Shown here piece by piece: positions 1 through 13,500 of a stretch of 64,000 bases of DNA. Source of the DNA: Hoplostethus atlanticus (Eukaryota; Chordata; Actinopteri; Trachichthyiformes; Trachichthyidae); assembly GCA_034670405.1 (NCBI GenBank), contig JAXDDX010000041.1, positions 1,557,001 to 1,621,000 on the forward strand, in the 5' to 3' direction. The notes beneath the pieces are model-generated. The model made no database searches and had not been told where the DNA came from. It saw only the letters and a list, made by a program, of their open reading frames with translations. How positions within the stretch are numbered: position 1 is the stretch's first letter; every line of letters begins with the position of its first letter. The translations under genes were made by a program, and so were the position numbers.

Positions 1-3000
1 TTTCAGGTCCTTGAACCTTCCAAAGAAAACACCTACGCCCTTTGCAGTATTGCTCAGGAATTGCGTTTTGGAGTGAATGCCACTCTGTCAATGTAACATT
101 GCAATTGAGTTGCACTGCATCAGTTGTGAAGTAGTTCCACACATCCATACGGGTAGGTTCTGCAGACCTGTTGATTGAGTATTTTTCTTTCCCTGTATGA
201 CTCAAAACTGTTTTGAATGACAGGAGATCATCTGAGGGAGCGGGTGTCCCCCCATCTGTTAGATACAAAGAGATGGGGGGCAGTAAAAATTCCCAAAAGC
301 CAAAAGACATTTTGTACTTTTTTCGGTGTGTGCTCATTGTTCCTAAACTTGCTGCAGTGAATGATTGCTCAGGAGCGATGCGACTTCACGAGCAAAGGAG
401 TAATAAGAGACTCAAAAGGTCACATCGTCCGTCTTGGTGTTGTTTTAATGGTGGCCGCCTGCCAAGGTCTCTGTTTCTCAAGGACCCTAGGTTAAGTAAT
501 GCTAAGGCTCCAGTTAATATCCAAGAACTTCCAAGAAAGTGTGCAGGGCCCCACATCATTAGCCGAAAGTGGCTGCAAGCACCGTAATCACACTCTGAAG
601 CAAAGAAAAAGCAGCACACCCATGCAGGGACCTGGCATTTGAAGAGCTCTGAAAGCACTCAACATACATTGCGCTGATTCACTATACTTTAAGTACAGTT
701 CATGCTCTGAAAAACTGAAATGTCTTGAAGTTTTGGTGTTTACAATTTTAGTGTTTGGAATTTGGAGGCTTTATTTGTGTGTACCTAAAAAGACAACAAA
801 ATCTGCTTCCACTCAGTCAGATCAGATTTGCATGGAATCGATACATTTCCTATAATATAATAATATGAAATGACATTATTATTATCATGTCTTAAAAACA
901 TGGCATTGTCATAGTTTCAGCCCCAATGGCGATATGATCGTTCAGGATTTGTAATATGATTTAGCAAAATAAGCAAAAGTAATGAATGATGAGGAGGAAG
1001 GAGCCATGATGATGGTGCGGGACAGCTTCAAGCCCCTTCATCCCCAAGCATCTGCCCTACTGAAGTGGCCTTGAGCAAGGCACTGATTCCTCATCGGTTT
1101 CCAGGGGTGCTGTTCTGACCTCCCTGTGGACGGGACAAACAAAAAGAATTTCCCTATTTCCCTATGGGGGATCAATACATTGTCACACTCACACATCCGC
1201 ATACACCTGTTGTATATGGTTCACACTATGCTGTCATATGTATGTCTTCCCTTTTTCCTGTGTGTTTTTCTCCTCTGAAACATCTAAAACTGAAAAAAGG
1301 CTTTGACCAATATGGATGCATTTCCATGCTAAAAAAAAAATCACAATTATTCCGTGTTTCACACAGAATTTCCTTCTCAGCGGGGTGGAAAAGCCTCTGA
1401 TAGAATTCAGACCATTATGAGACACTAAAAATCTCCTTTGAAGCCCAGACTAATGAAATTATTTTAGGGTAGCGGCCCTTCAAGGCAGTGTGACCCATCC
1501 ATTCATCGGCATGAGAAATTCTGGGATAGATTACCACCTTCAAATAAAGAATTCATTTCCAAAACACATTATCGAACAATTAAACAAACGAATAAAATGG
1601 AAAAGACATGTTTTTATGTGCATGCGATCAGGGAGGAACCTCCATTATTTGAATGTTTTACCCCGCTGGTTGGAGCTTCCTAACCTAGCAGAGCCATACT
1701 GCATTTATTTCCTTTGATATCCGCTGGAATAAAGCCCTGCAAACACACTAGCGTCTGTCTAGTTAGCTGCCCCACTTAACGGTTGTTCATTCACAAGTGG
1801 AACTAATAGACACAGAACACCACGCGGTCTGTAGACACTTCCAGAAGAGTCAGTGAGACGGTCGACAATCCACCGATGGCTGCCTCTCTGAACATGCAAC
1901 AAGCAGCGTCGGTGTGTAGGTGGTGAGCACCAGGAGTGTAGGAGCTGGTGGCGGCACAGATGACCATGACATTTTACATTTCAAGACACTTTCTTTAACA
2001 GTCTACTGATAATGGTCTGGAAGATCTGGAAATAGCAGACACTAGAGAAATGTGAGCGAGAGGAAGGAAAAGGTTAGGGTTTATTCGTACTATAGAGTGA
2101 AAATTCTTTCATTCATTCATTGAAACTTCAGAATCTCCTCTCTATATTTTGAAAGGTTGAGATTACCTTGACCGCGGCGTGAGCGTCATTGTCGAATGTG
2201 CCTTGCAACAAGAGTGCACCTTTTGTGAAAGGGTAGTTGCAGATATTACCTACTATTTTTAGTTCCGTCGTCCATTTGCGTCGATGCAGCTTTCCTAGCC
2301 GGATCGGCCGAGAGTTCACAGGCAATCTAAGGGATTTCAGCCGCGGCCCTGTGTGACAGATGACGTGTAACCTAAGATCCCCTGGATGTTAATACTGCTG
2401 GCTTGCCTTGTTCCTTGACCCACTTTTAATGATTATTCTGCCTGAGGCGACTGGATTACTTTCTGCCTATAGAGTCCCGAAGAAAGAAATGGGGAAAAAT
2501 GGTCTATTGTAGAACAGGCAGACATCACTACCTCTTTTGTGAAAACAGGGAATCACTCGCTTTGTATATGAATTTACTGTGCAATAAAGTTCTGTAATAT
2601 GCATCCCGTTAAGGTTTACCCTGGAAACTGAATACCAGCAACACCTTGGGCATAAAGAGTCAATCATCTGTGTCCATAGTTAATAATTTCCCCTCGTGTA
2701 CTAACACCAGACTAACACCAGATCGGATTAAATTAATTACGGTGCACCTGCTGTCACTGTGTTGCTTCTTAACTTAATATTGACAATATTTACACCGTAT
2801 TACATCACAAATACCAAGCTCTCACGACACAAACATGTATTAGTCATATAGTCATATCGTGTTCTTGGGTTTCTTTTATTATATTATTATTTCTTTTATT
2901 ATAGGGGACAAATAGGTTGAATCACATTATACACCTTGTTTACCGGATGCTTTAATTAGACGAGAGATTCTCTTCACAAATGCTTTTCTGAAAGTAAACA

Positions 3001-4393
3001 GGCCACGTTGGAAAGAATTGCACTTCAAATTGAAACATTTTCACCGAGCTTCGCTAGCGCGTTCGGCTCCTGTAATCTTATCATAGATGTCTGTGATTGC
3101 CAATAACAAAGACAGGAGGCAACGGCAGCAAAGTCCATTTCCCTTTTGATCAATGTCTTTCCATCTCCTCCCCAGGATCTCGCTGTTCCTGGTCGACTGT
3201 TGTGTATTGTTGCAGGGTTCACAAGTTCACCAGAACAGAAGTTCAATGGTTGCCAGAGGGTCTTGGCTCTGGGGAAAAGAGAGATTTACTATGTAAACTG
3301 ATGTAACGGGTTGCTCATATTAAATCAGACTCCATGCGGTTATGTTGTTTCAGGAGCTAAGATGGCAAATTAACACACACATACTCAAAGAGAGACAGAC
3401 AGAAGGAAACACCGCGCACACACACACATATATGCTAGACATGCACCTATTGTATTCAATAAATCACAAAGAATGCAGTAACACAGGAACCAAATACTGC
3501 AGTGCCTGTCTTTTTGGCTTGTTGCTCTGTTGCAATTTACCTGTATACCATTTCTCCATAGTGGGCAGGGGTGCGGCCATACATCACTGGGCTCGCGTAG
3601 TGAAAGTTCATGGCTGTGTTTTCTGTGTTATTGTTGTAATAAATGTGATTGAATGGGTGCCTTAGAAAGTTGCATTCTGCGCTGCACCAAGGTTGCATAG
3701 TCATTTGAAATATAATGAAAAGTGGGGAAAAGGCTAACCTTGACAATGAGGGACTGGGAAAATCAAAGATGAACGGATTTTGGAGGAGCACGCTTTTATG
3801 ATGTTAGTCTTTCAAGAGAAGTGTGACACTGGAGTGTCTAAGGATATCTCACAAATGCTTTGGTGGGGAAAAACATTGAAATAATGACAGTGCAGATGTA
3901 TTGACATCTTCTCCCTTTCAACAGGGATATGTTGTCCGGGAAAAAACTTATTATTTGTTTTTGTTTTGCCTGTGTGTATTTCTACTGTGTTTGTTCTCAC
4001 CCCACTCAATATATAGATATTTTATGATAGTTACTTTATGATAATTGGCTATATTTCATAATTTATAGTTACTATTTACCACTAACTGATGGAACTGATC
4101 CATACATACAAGGGGGGTGAAGAAATGGCTGAACCCATTGATTTCAATATAGGATGCATGCGTGGGTTCTCTTGAAATCTTGCATTAGTTATTGTTTACA
4201 ACTGTGTTCCACTGACAACTTCAACAGTTTTTTTCATGTTCTTTCATTTTTCACTTACCTATTTTTTCATTCTTTCATTATTCTTTTGTATTTTTTTCAT
4301 TTTGCTACAATTTATTTTTGGTTTCATGCAGACAATATTTACGTGCATGTCATTTGAGCTCACATGGTTTTGTTTTTTCCTCCAACCGTGCAG
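1..4393 (+). other. cdh18: cdh18 intron, right end only
   Basis: No cadherin exon was found here. The expected upstream EC2 exon (YSILQGQPYFSV block) is absent. Contents: a SINE-like repeat at 1030-1185, a block at 1385-1650 related to 44349-44590, and otherwise unique AT-rich DNA. Confidence 0.75.
1030..1185 (+). mobile_element. SINE-like repeat with CTTGAGCAAGGCAC core
   Basis: GTGGCCTTGAGCAAGGCACT, a CAGGGGTGCTG block and the end GAATTTCCCTATGGGGGATC form a layout repeated widely in teleost genomes. The same CTTGAGCAAG core recurs at about 14617, 20124, 20924, 21880, 22223 and 26550 in this window. Confidence 0.55.
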
Positions 4394-4561
4394 GAATAAT
4401 CAGGACTGCCTTAGCTAACATGGACCGGGAAGCCAGAGAACACTATGCTGTCGTCATCCAAGCCAAAGACATGGCAGGCCAGATCGGAGGCCTCTCCGGC
4501 TCCACCACCATCAACATCACTCTGACGGACGTCAACGACAACCCGCCCAAGTTTCCCCAAA
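4394..4561 (+). CDS. cdh18: cdh18 exon: C-terminal half of EC2
   Basis: The acceptor is the AG at 4392-4393 after a T-rich tract, and the donor GTATGT starts at 4562. The first two bases complete a Gly codon split with the unseen upstream exon. The final A joins AA of the next exon to give Lys. It reads [20 protein letters not shown], continues through [19 protein letters not shown] and ends at the calcium linker [14 protein letters not shown] at the end of the strand before the linker is a potential N-glycosylation site. This is the EC2/EC3 boundary of a classical cadherin. If the intron were retained, the frame would stay open for 36 codons into a transposon-like repeat and then stop. Confidence 0.95.
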
Positions 4562-7500
4562 GTATGTACGGTATAATATCTGAAGATGACAGTTATGTAG
4601 CCAAGAAAATAGAGGCTTTGCAGTTGCAGTGGCGCCATTATGGAGGTCCATGGGAAAACAATGGCTGACCCTAGCACTAACAACAAGGCTAGAAAAAGAG
4701 AAATACCTGAAAAAGATGGCTATGGTATGGTGTAGGTCAATTCTGCAACCTTCTAACTGAAAGTGAATCGTCTGATAAGGTAGATTTGTTTCAAATGTAG
4801 GTTACTGTGACTCAGTAAACAGCCCTAGTCTCTACTCCAAAACACTCACACAACAGTTAACCTGAACAAACTGTTAGCTAGATAACTAGCAGCCCACATT
4901 AGCAAAACTAACTAACTAACTAACTAATGTTAATGTTAACATGTAACTACCAGCCACTATTCTTGCTAGTTTATAGTTGTTTTTTGTTAGCTAGTGCGCT
5001 AATCAGATGTATTTACAACAAGACAGTGATAGTTAGCTGAACAGATCCTATAATTTGCTAGCTAACAAGCTGACATTAAACACATTAAATGAGGAAATGA
5101 TCAGTTCTCAGTCAGAAACAGCACAGAAATTAACCACGTCTATTCAATTCTGTTGAGACGGCCAAATTCTACATTTAGGAATGCCATCAGCTGTTCACAG
5201 CCACTTTTGCTGAGGACCTCCATTATGGCCGCCAGAGGTTGTGTTATGTCACGTGAAATGCCTCTAGATGAAGAGTTCTATTCTGTAATTCTACATATCC
5301 ATTTTGGAATTGAGTAATTTGTTGACCAAGGACTTAAAGCCTGTTAGGTACGTTTGAAGGAACAGGGAGACGAACACACACCCCCCAACACCCCCTCCTC
5401 GCTCCACTATCCACTGAACCAGTGGCAGTGAGTGTGCTGATTGGCAACATGGAGCAAAGCTCTCCTGCTCCAGAGTTTGCTTTCCAAGTACATTCTGTGA
5501 CTTGGCCATCTGACCACTTGAGGCAAATAGCAGCAACAGCACTATCAACAATGCAGACATATTTTTGGCGTCCGTTTGGTATTTTGTTGACTTGCAGTGG
5601 ACTTGACTGTGCTTAAGTGGGAGAAGTGGCACAATAAGGGGTGTGTCAGTAATAATCAAGTAGTGCAGGGCAATTTTGGTGTGAAGGATTATGGGGAATT
5701 GCGCTTGCCAGTCTGCTCACACCACGATGCATAGGCGTGTTGCCTGCTATTTTCGTGGCTTTACCAATGGATGAAATGCATGAACAGATCCTATTCAAAA
5801 GCTTACCAAACCTTTTGGATTATATTTTGGCCAGTTTGACTTATAAATACATAAGATTCAAGATTCAAGAAGTTTATTTGTCACATACACACACGGGGTG
5901 TGCAGTGAAATGTAAAAAGTGGCAATGCTCAACAGAAATGTGCAAAGAACACACTATTTACAATAAAAAACCAACACAATATTTACAATATTACAGTAAG
6001 AGCTCTATATAAAAAACAACACAATATTTACAGTAAGAGCACTTTGGAAATAAAAATATAGTAAAAAAAAAAAGGGAAATCTTATGTATGTAATATAATA
6101 TAAATTATGTGTAGTCGCTACCTAAGTGTGTGAGTGTGCATGAGAGGGGCAGTGTGTGAAAATATGATTTTTCATTCATTTTTCATTCTAACTATAAACA
6201 CATGGCAGTGGTGGAGCCTCTCCGGACTCTTCTCTCCCATCACCAAATTGTCAGAGCACCATGCCAGAGAGTGCACTGTAATAAGAGGTGATTTGATTGG
6301 TCATAGGCTTACCACACCTACTGATACTGTTTCCTCCTAATTCAACCCCGTTTCCAGCTGCACCATGGGTGCGTCACACGCCTTGGGCCACGAAATGACC
6401 TGTCTCAGCTGCCACGCCCTGTGGGCTCATGCCGTGCACCTTTGTGTTGTGTACAATTGATTGATTCACGAAAATAACCAACATTATTTTTTTTTATTCA
6501 TGCTCACCCAACATGGGGATTGCTTTTGCTGAATTCCAACAAAATGTCAACTTATATAACCCTATGACAGCTTTAAGTTACCTACTATCCTTTAAAATCA
6601 TCGTGATTTGTTTTCATTTTGAGTTGTCAGTGGTATCTCATTTTTCAATAAAACTCTTCACATGCTTGTGCACAAGATGTTTTGAAATTATTGTGCAGCT
6701 CCATGGAAGCAAAGTAAGATCATCAACATGTCAGTATCTGCACCCAGATCAGAACCAATGCTCTTTTACAATATTTAATTTGTCACCAATTATTTTTTGT
6801 TGTAGATTTACATGTGGACATCATTTAACCAGATAGTTTTAGAGAGCTAATCATTTATATGAAAGCTTCCCATCTTAGACGTCATGATGCATTCAGCTCT
6901 CCGTACTATTATGTATTGTGCGTCATTATCTTATGACTCAATAGTCTAATATTGCAGTTTCATTTTCCACAGTTAGCAAAGTTAGACGAGCATCCATCAA
7001 AACTCTCTGTTTTGCAGCGTCTAGGTTTTCTCTATATTAATAATAAATGTAAGTAATGATAAAGTTATGATACTTTGTCTTTGAAAGTACCTCATCAAGT
7101 GCAATCCCTCTTGGCTCTGAGTTATTCATTTCGGGCTGCGGTGAAAACTATTACAAAACCATCAACATTTTCTGAATTATCATCTGCCCCAGAGTTTGAT
7201 CTGCTCCATTCCGGTGCTACCAAACCCAGTTCAGCATTTAATGTCAATTGAAGCGTTGCAGAATATTTTTTAATGACATCCCTCCCCCCTCCCCAGGAAC
7301 AAATGGTGACAGAGTCAAAATGCTTAGCTAAGCTCCTGCAGAAGAACATTCAAAGAGGTGGAGCGGATCAGCTTTTTAAATCAGTATTCGCTGTCTCTGA
7401 ATGGGTGCATATCAATCTTCATCCACAGAAAATTACCAGCTGTATGTCCCTGAATCAGCTCAAGTGGGGAAACCCGTAGGGAAAATCAAAGCCAATGATG

Positions 7501-10500
7501 AGGACCTTGGCATCAACGCAGAGATCAAGTACAGCATCATTAACTCGGAAGGGGCCAACACGTTCTCAATATCTACCGACAGGGACACGAGGGAGGGAAT
7601 CATCAGCCTCAAAAAGGTGAGTGCATGATGTCTTCAGAACAGAAATGTGGTCTTTCAAAGATTCCTCTGGGCAGTTTGGGAATTTTATGGGAAATCAACA
7701 GCAAATGACTGATGCTAGATACTGCATTGATATATACGCCGTATCTAGCATCAAGTCATTTGCTGCAAAAGGATGCAAATTGGTAAACATCTCTCATCAT
7801 CTTTAGTTGATTCCTCTGCTACTCTGTGTCGCTGTTACTTTTAGTGTGTCTGAAATATAAACAAACAGTGATATGGGCCTGTCTGGTTTTGAGTTTTGTT
7901 GTCATTTAGTTTATGTTGTCTTTTTCTATTTTCTGTTTCAGGTATCTGTTTGCTTCTTATCATGCTTTAATTTTGTTTGCTTGATTATTTATCTTGATGT
8001 GAGGTGACTAAACTAAACTCAACGGAGCGTGAAGCTTCTGAGAATAGCACTGATATTGGATTGTTGGTCAGCTCATATGGCCACAAATTGGCAGATCTCA
8101 GATGAGAGCTGCTATTCCAACTGCTAAGACACTATAAATGTAAGCCCATGCTGTTCACGTTTTCAGTTACATATGTTTTAGTTTTATCCTTGGTTAAATT
8201 TGGCCTTGTTTGTTTTGCCTTTATTTGCACAGTGATTGTAATAACACAGAAATAAAACAATGCCAAAATACTGAGCGAAGAAAAATACTAATTTGCACAT
8301 TTGCACAAACATTTAAACCCAAAAAACTGAATAGGACAAACAAATAACACAAACAAAATGTCCACAACTATATGTTTTTCTGTGAACAGTAATCCTTCAT
8401 GTTTGTCTCAACAGCCACTGAACTATGAGAGGAAGAAGACCTACACTCTCCACATCGAGGGCGTGAATACACACGTGGATCCTCGTTTTGCCTACCTTGG
8501 TTCTTTCAAAGACAGCGCCACCCTTAAAATCACAGTGGGGGATGTGGACGAACCTCCTGTCTTCTCTATGGATTACTACATTATGGATGTTCATGAGAAT
8601 GTGCAGACTGGCACAGAGGTGGGCGCTGTGACGGCTCGGGATCCCGACAGCAGGGACAGCCCGGTCAGGTAAGACGCCCTAGCTCAGTGATCTCTTTTGA
8701 AGATTGGAGTTTTAGGTAAACACAATTTGATTGGAGGCAGAGCTACTCTGGAGGCAGGAATAATCTCATTGGTTGAGATGAACCCCAAGGGGCGGAGCCA
8801 AAAAAAACAGTTTTTATGGAACATTAGAAGCCCACTGAAAAAGGCAAGGGGTAGGAGATGATGTAGCTAAAATTATGGAGCCTAGTGTTTTTGCTGCACT
8901 GAAAAATGCAATACTAACTTAGCTAGGTTAGCTAGTTAGCCTAGCTTACCTCCCAAGGTTGAACTAGCCATACTAGTTAGTTGACTAGTCTAGTTAGCTA
9001 GCCTGCTGCCTTCCAAAATCATGAATGTCATGGTCATAAATAAATGAATGAATGAGAACATAAGTCATTGCCAATTGTATTTTTGATTTATATTTTGACC
9101 AGAGTTCCTTCTCTGCTATTCAGGCTTGCCATTTAGCTAACTTGTGCTCTGGAAAACTGTGGTTCTTTGGCTCTGCCCACTGTTGCCATTTTGTGGTTTA
9201 CATAGAGCAAAAAAATGCCTCATATCTATGATTGTAACTGCACACCCAAGACACCATTTTGTTCATCCCTGACACCTGCCCTACACCTTTCATATATACA
9301 GTATATAGGTGCAAAGTCATTTTTATTTTTTTGCCAGGATCAAATAGATTTGAGAGTTTGTATGAGAGTGCACCAAGTAACCTCGGGCAATACAACTGCT
9401 CAGCACATTTGTATGCTCACTAAACACATGCTAGTGCACTGTTGAAAAAGCATTGACATTAGCCTGAGGCGGTGGAGGAACTATGTTGTGCACTGGACGG
9501 GTGTGATTTTTCATGACATTACACTCAAGCCACTCTGCAGTGCTTGTATTAATTTCAATCTCCCCGTACCCTCCCCCCTCTAAATGATGGAACAGCTGCA
9601 ATCTTGAAACTCCTTGAGAGAAGAGGCCTTTCTCATACATCAATAAGTTGCAATCTTCTGATGCTATTACATGTTATAGGATCATTGTTTAGAGCCTTGC
9701 CATTCGTCGAGGAGCCTAGGGATTTCCTCAACAGCAGTTATTACAGAGACTTATTATGGCCATATCTCTGTCCTCCATGTTCTGACGAGGTGAGCTTTAC
9801 CTCTACCTCCTTGATAAATTATATGCAATTTGGTGGGGGAGCGAGATGGAGGGTGGGGGGGGGGCAAAAATGAACCTTTGATTCATGTCAGAAGCTTAAG
9901 ACTTTGAAAGGAAAGATTTGCAGTAAACAAGAAGGTGATCTACATATGAAAGGGCCCCACTGTTCTCCTTGTGGGATACCTCCTCCTCGTCCATTCCTAC
10001 AAGTAAATCACTCCCAACGTTCACAGACAAGAGGAAGTGTTCGATGACATCCATTTGAACCCGGAAAGAAGCTTAACAACGCACACGCGACTGCTCCCTG
10101 CGTTGGCATCAGAATGCAGCGGGGATCAGTCGTTGTCTCGCTTTGATCGTGGTTGTGTCAGTTGTCGGCCCATCCAAGATATTTTTGAAGTGGCATTTCA
10201 AATGTTGGTTTGAAATGGACTCATCTGAATAGCCAAACAAAGTCCTAGTGCCTCATTCCCCTATAAAAAACACCTTCTTGGCCTATTTACTATTATTATT
10301 ACTAATTGAACTGTTTTTTGTGGTGTAAAGAGCAGTAATATACAATAAACTAAGCAATCTCTGGTATTTTTGCAACTTTTTGTAAAAGTGTAATAGCAGA
10401 TATCGCATTTAAACCCTACAAAACAAAACAAAATCACTAGACTTTTCTTTTTGACAAAGTCACTGCTTAGCACCTGAACCTGCACCTTCTACAGTTGGAA

Positions 10501-13500
10501 AGCTTTTTACGCTCTCATGAGTCTGAGCATTTAATAACCCGTGACAGCATTTTTGCCGAGGGTGCCCGGTATACTTGTAAGCAAGCCAGGCTAGAACATA
10601 GTTCATTATGTGAAATGAATGCAATCCTGGTATTAATATCCCCATACCATTTCCATCTCTCATTTTCCATGTCAATTGAAAATTGAAGGTGTAAATAGGT
10701 CATTAAAAGATAAATTTGGGAATACACAGCCAGTGCTCATTTCATGGAGCAGCTGAACCCATTTCTACTTCTTCTAGTTTAATCACTGTGTTTGGCTAGA
10801 AAGCCATTACAACAGTGTAAACATTGCCGGCTGAACGTTGGCTTATTTTTGTCATTATAAAATATTCAAGGTAATTGCTCTTGACTTGTATTTTCAGAAC
10901 ATTTTGACAAAGTCCAAAGTAGATTTTAAAGCAATAGGGATGTTTCTACCCACGTGTTTGAGGGTAAGTGCAAGACTTTCAAAGTCAAGGAAACCAAGGT
11001 CCATTCCCTTTGGATTCTGCACCGAGGCATTTTGCTTGCATTTTACAGCTGATTTTGTCTGTTTTGTCTGGATGTTTTTTCCGTTATGCAAGTGCAAAAT
11101 ATGAAATTAACAAAAGTAATTAAATACAAATTTCAAATACTTAGCATTTGATTTACTGTCCATCTGTGGTAGTGAATTTCATCGACCATTACATCAATGG
11201 AATGGAAACTAAAGCCAGGACTATTCAGATCGTATCAGATGGGTTGTCAATCATCAAGTATCCTAAATCAGTGGTTCTCAACTCTGGTCCTTGGGGCCCA
11301 GACTTTTCATTCATTCATTTCATTCTAGCTGTGCAATCAAGGACTAGTTAGACCTGGGACGACAAGCGAATGCAATTAACTACATGGCAGAATAGAAAAC
11401 CAGCAGTACTCCGGGCCCTGAGGACCGGAGTTGAGAACCACTGTTTTACATCAGTACAAAACCACCATAGCTCTAGTGTTTCCCACATTTTGACCATTTA
11501 CATTTTAGGTATTTCTCTGACACACTTGTTCAGATTGACTTTGAGCAGGTAGGGGGCTCAGTATCCGAGGATGACAAGTTGAATCGAATCTGTCACTTCT
11601 CTGCTCCAGTATGTACTCTGTAACTATGTGGCAGCCCTCCCTGATCATACCCTGTAGCCTGCAAAGTATCCACTGCCATCTTGTGTTAAATACTTCATCC
11701 ATCGCTCTGCTTTTTTGGAAAAACCTTTTGGGAGTGGGTACATATGATCACGTATTTCCTTTATGAATAGGTATTTCATGGACAGTGCGGAGGAGGGAGT
11801 TAGGTACTTCAACATCGATGAGGACAGTGGAGTGATCAGGACGACCCAGCCCCTTGACAGAGAAGACATGCCTTGGCACAACATCACTGTGATGGCCTCG
11901 GAGGTTGGTAGGTACCCAGGCTGCCTTCCATAGACCAAATGTTTACAAGTCTGCTAGTAAATCTAATACACCAGCTGCCATCTGTATAAACCATGCAGGA
12001 TTCGGGATTTCCGGGAAAATCCACCGGTACACATCTTTCACACCAGTATTTTGAGTCTGATTAGTGTGATATTGCAAGTTGGCAAAAGTGTGGGTGACAT
12101 TGTATTTTTTTTCTTTCACCGCATTGTGATGTAAAAAAAAAAACCTCTCTCCTCCTCCTCCTTCAGTGGGGTCCCCTCTCCTCCTACACTGGCCCTCACA
12201 CTAGCGCTGTGTGCAGTAATGCGCTTTTTGGGCGTCACGCTTGAAATCACATCACTTCTTAACCTGGTCGGGTCCGGGGCTCAGAATTTACAACGTTTAC
12301 TGCTGCAGGTTCTTTTTGCCATTCAACTTATTTTATTTTTTCTATTTCTCCAACCAGGGTTTTTATAAATCTGACCCAAAAGACTGCGTATGCATGTTTT
12401 CTGTTTTGTGTATACACAGATTTCTACACCTAAATATACACAAGGGTTTATACATATGGCCCCTGCTGTGTTTGTTTGTTTGTTTGTGTGTGTGTGCATG
12501 GGCATATGTGATGGCAGGCATGCTTTGAGGTTTTCTTCAACATTGTCACTTAACACGGTTCCTTTGCATATCTGGAAAGTTTTTATTTATTGAAATCTAT
12601 ATTTTTAGTATGTTTTTGTTTGATGAATCTTCAAATATAGGGCCTGATTTACAGTCATGATATAACCCATGCAACGCCAACCAATGTCGTCAAATTCAGT
12701 CCCGGAATTTAGGTCTGGGACACTTTGGTCAAGGGAATTGTGGGAACCCTTACTTGGCTACGAAGCCCGTTTGCCTGAATGTAATGATGAGTTAAACCTC
12801 ATAGACAGATGAGGTCTGGTGAGGGCTGATCAATTGTTTTGATCTCAGTCTGATCTTATCAAACCTATTAGCCTTTCCTTTACCCTTTTGAAAAAATAAT
12901 GATTTGCTATTACTTTCAGCATTCTCAAAGGTACTCAGCTACTCTGCCTGAGAAGAGTCAATATAAAAGATATTATTATGGTGGTGGTGGTGATGCTTCT
13001 GGTGGAATATCACTGCAGATAGGTAAATACATAGATGGGTAAATGGATGGATAGATAGTTTAAGACAGGTTCCTTTATATTCTAACCAGGTTTTCCAAAG
13101 ATAGAGGAGATTGTGCTTTCTTTTTAACAGTGATCTTTCTTAGCTGCAAGCTAAAGGCAGGCATTATAACATCTTAATGGCAGTCAACTTCTGGGCCAGT
13201 TGTGTGCCAGAACAGCACGATATGTGCACTTTAAAAAACAGCAGCCCCAGTGGTTCTGTGGTAGGTGCTATGGCTCTTTTTTCCCAGCAAGATAACAAGA
13301 CATCCGGAGGGGATCGCAAAGTCCCAGGTTTAAATTCGGAGAATAGTCCAGGTTCAGATTCATAGTCTGTGAAATTGGAGTCAAAATCAATATCCAGACT
13401 AAGAAGGGTTCCATAAAAAGGGGTGTCCATATGGATCTGAAGTGCACACTGTCATCTTATCTAGAGTGTATGAACTGCACCACATTTTAGGCACTAAGCG

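Larger units (their letters stand above)
4562..7428 (+). other. cdh18: cdh18 intron
   Basis: It holds the family 2 MITE (4624-5245) and the interspersed repeat 5868-6050. Nothing is recognised from 6051 to 7428. Confidence 0.85.
8669..11770 (+). other. cdh18: cdh18 intron
   Basis: It holds the family 1 MITE (8733-9183) and the hAT-like MITE (11269-11443). From 9184 to 11268 no gene or repeat family is recognised, apart from a short motif at 10590-10640 shared inverted with 47970-48010. Confidence 0.85.

Noticed and set aside
213-587. 124-codon open frame
   Set aside because: No domain and implausible composition. It lies in a cadherin intron.
1-4393. Upstream cadherin exons (EC1, first half of EC2)
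   Set aside because: Searched by eye for the YSILQGQPYF and VWNQFFVLEEY blocks in all frames. None was found, so they lie left of the window.
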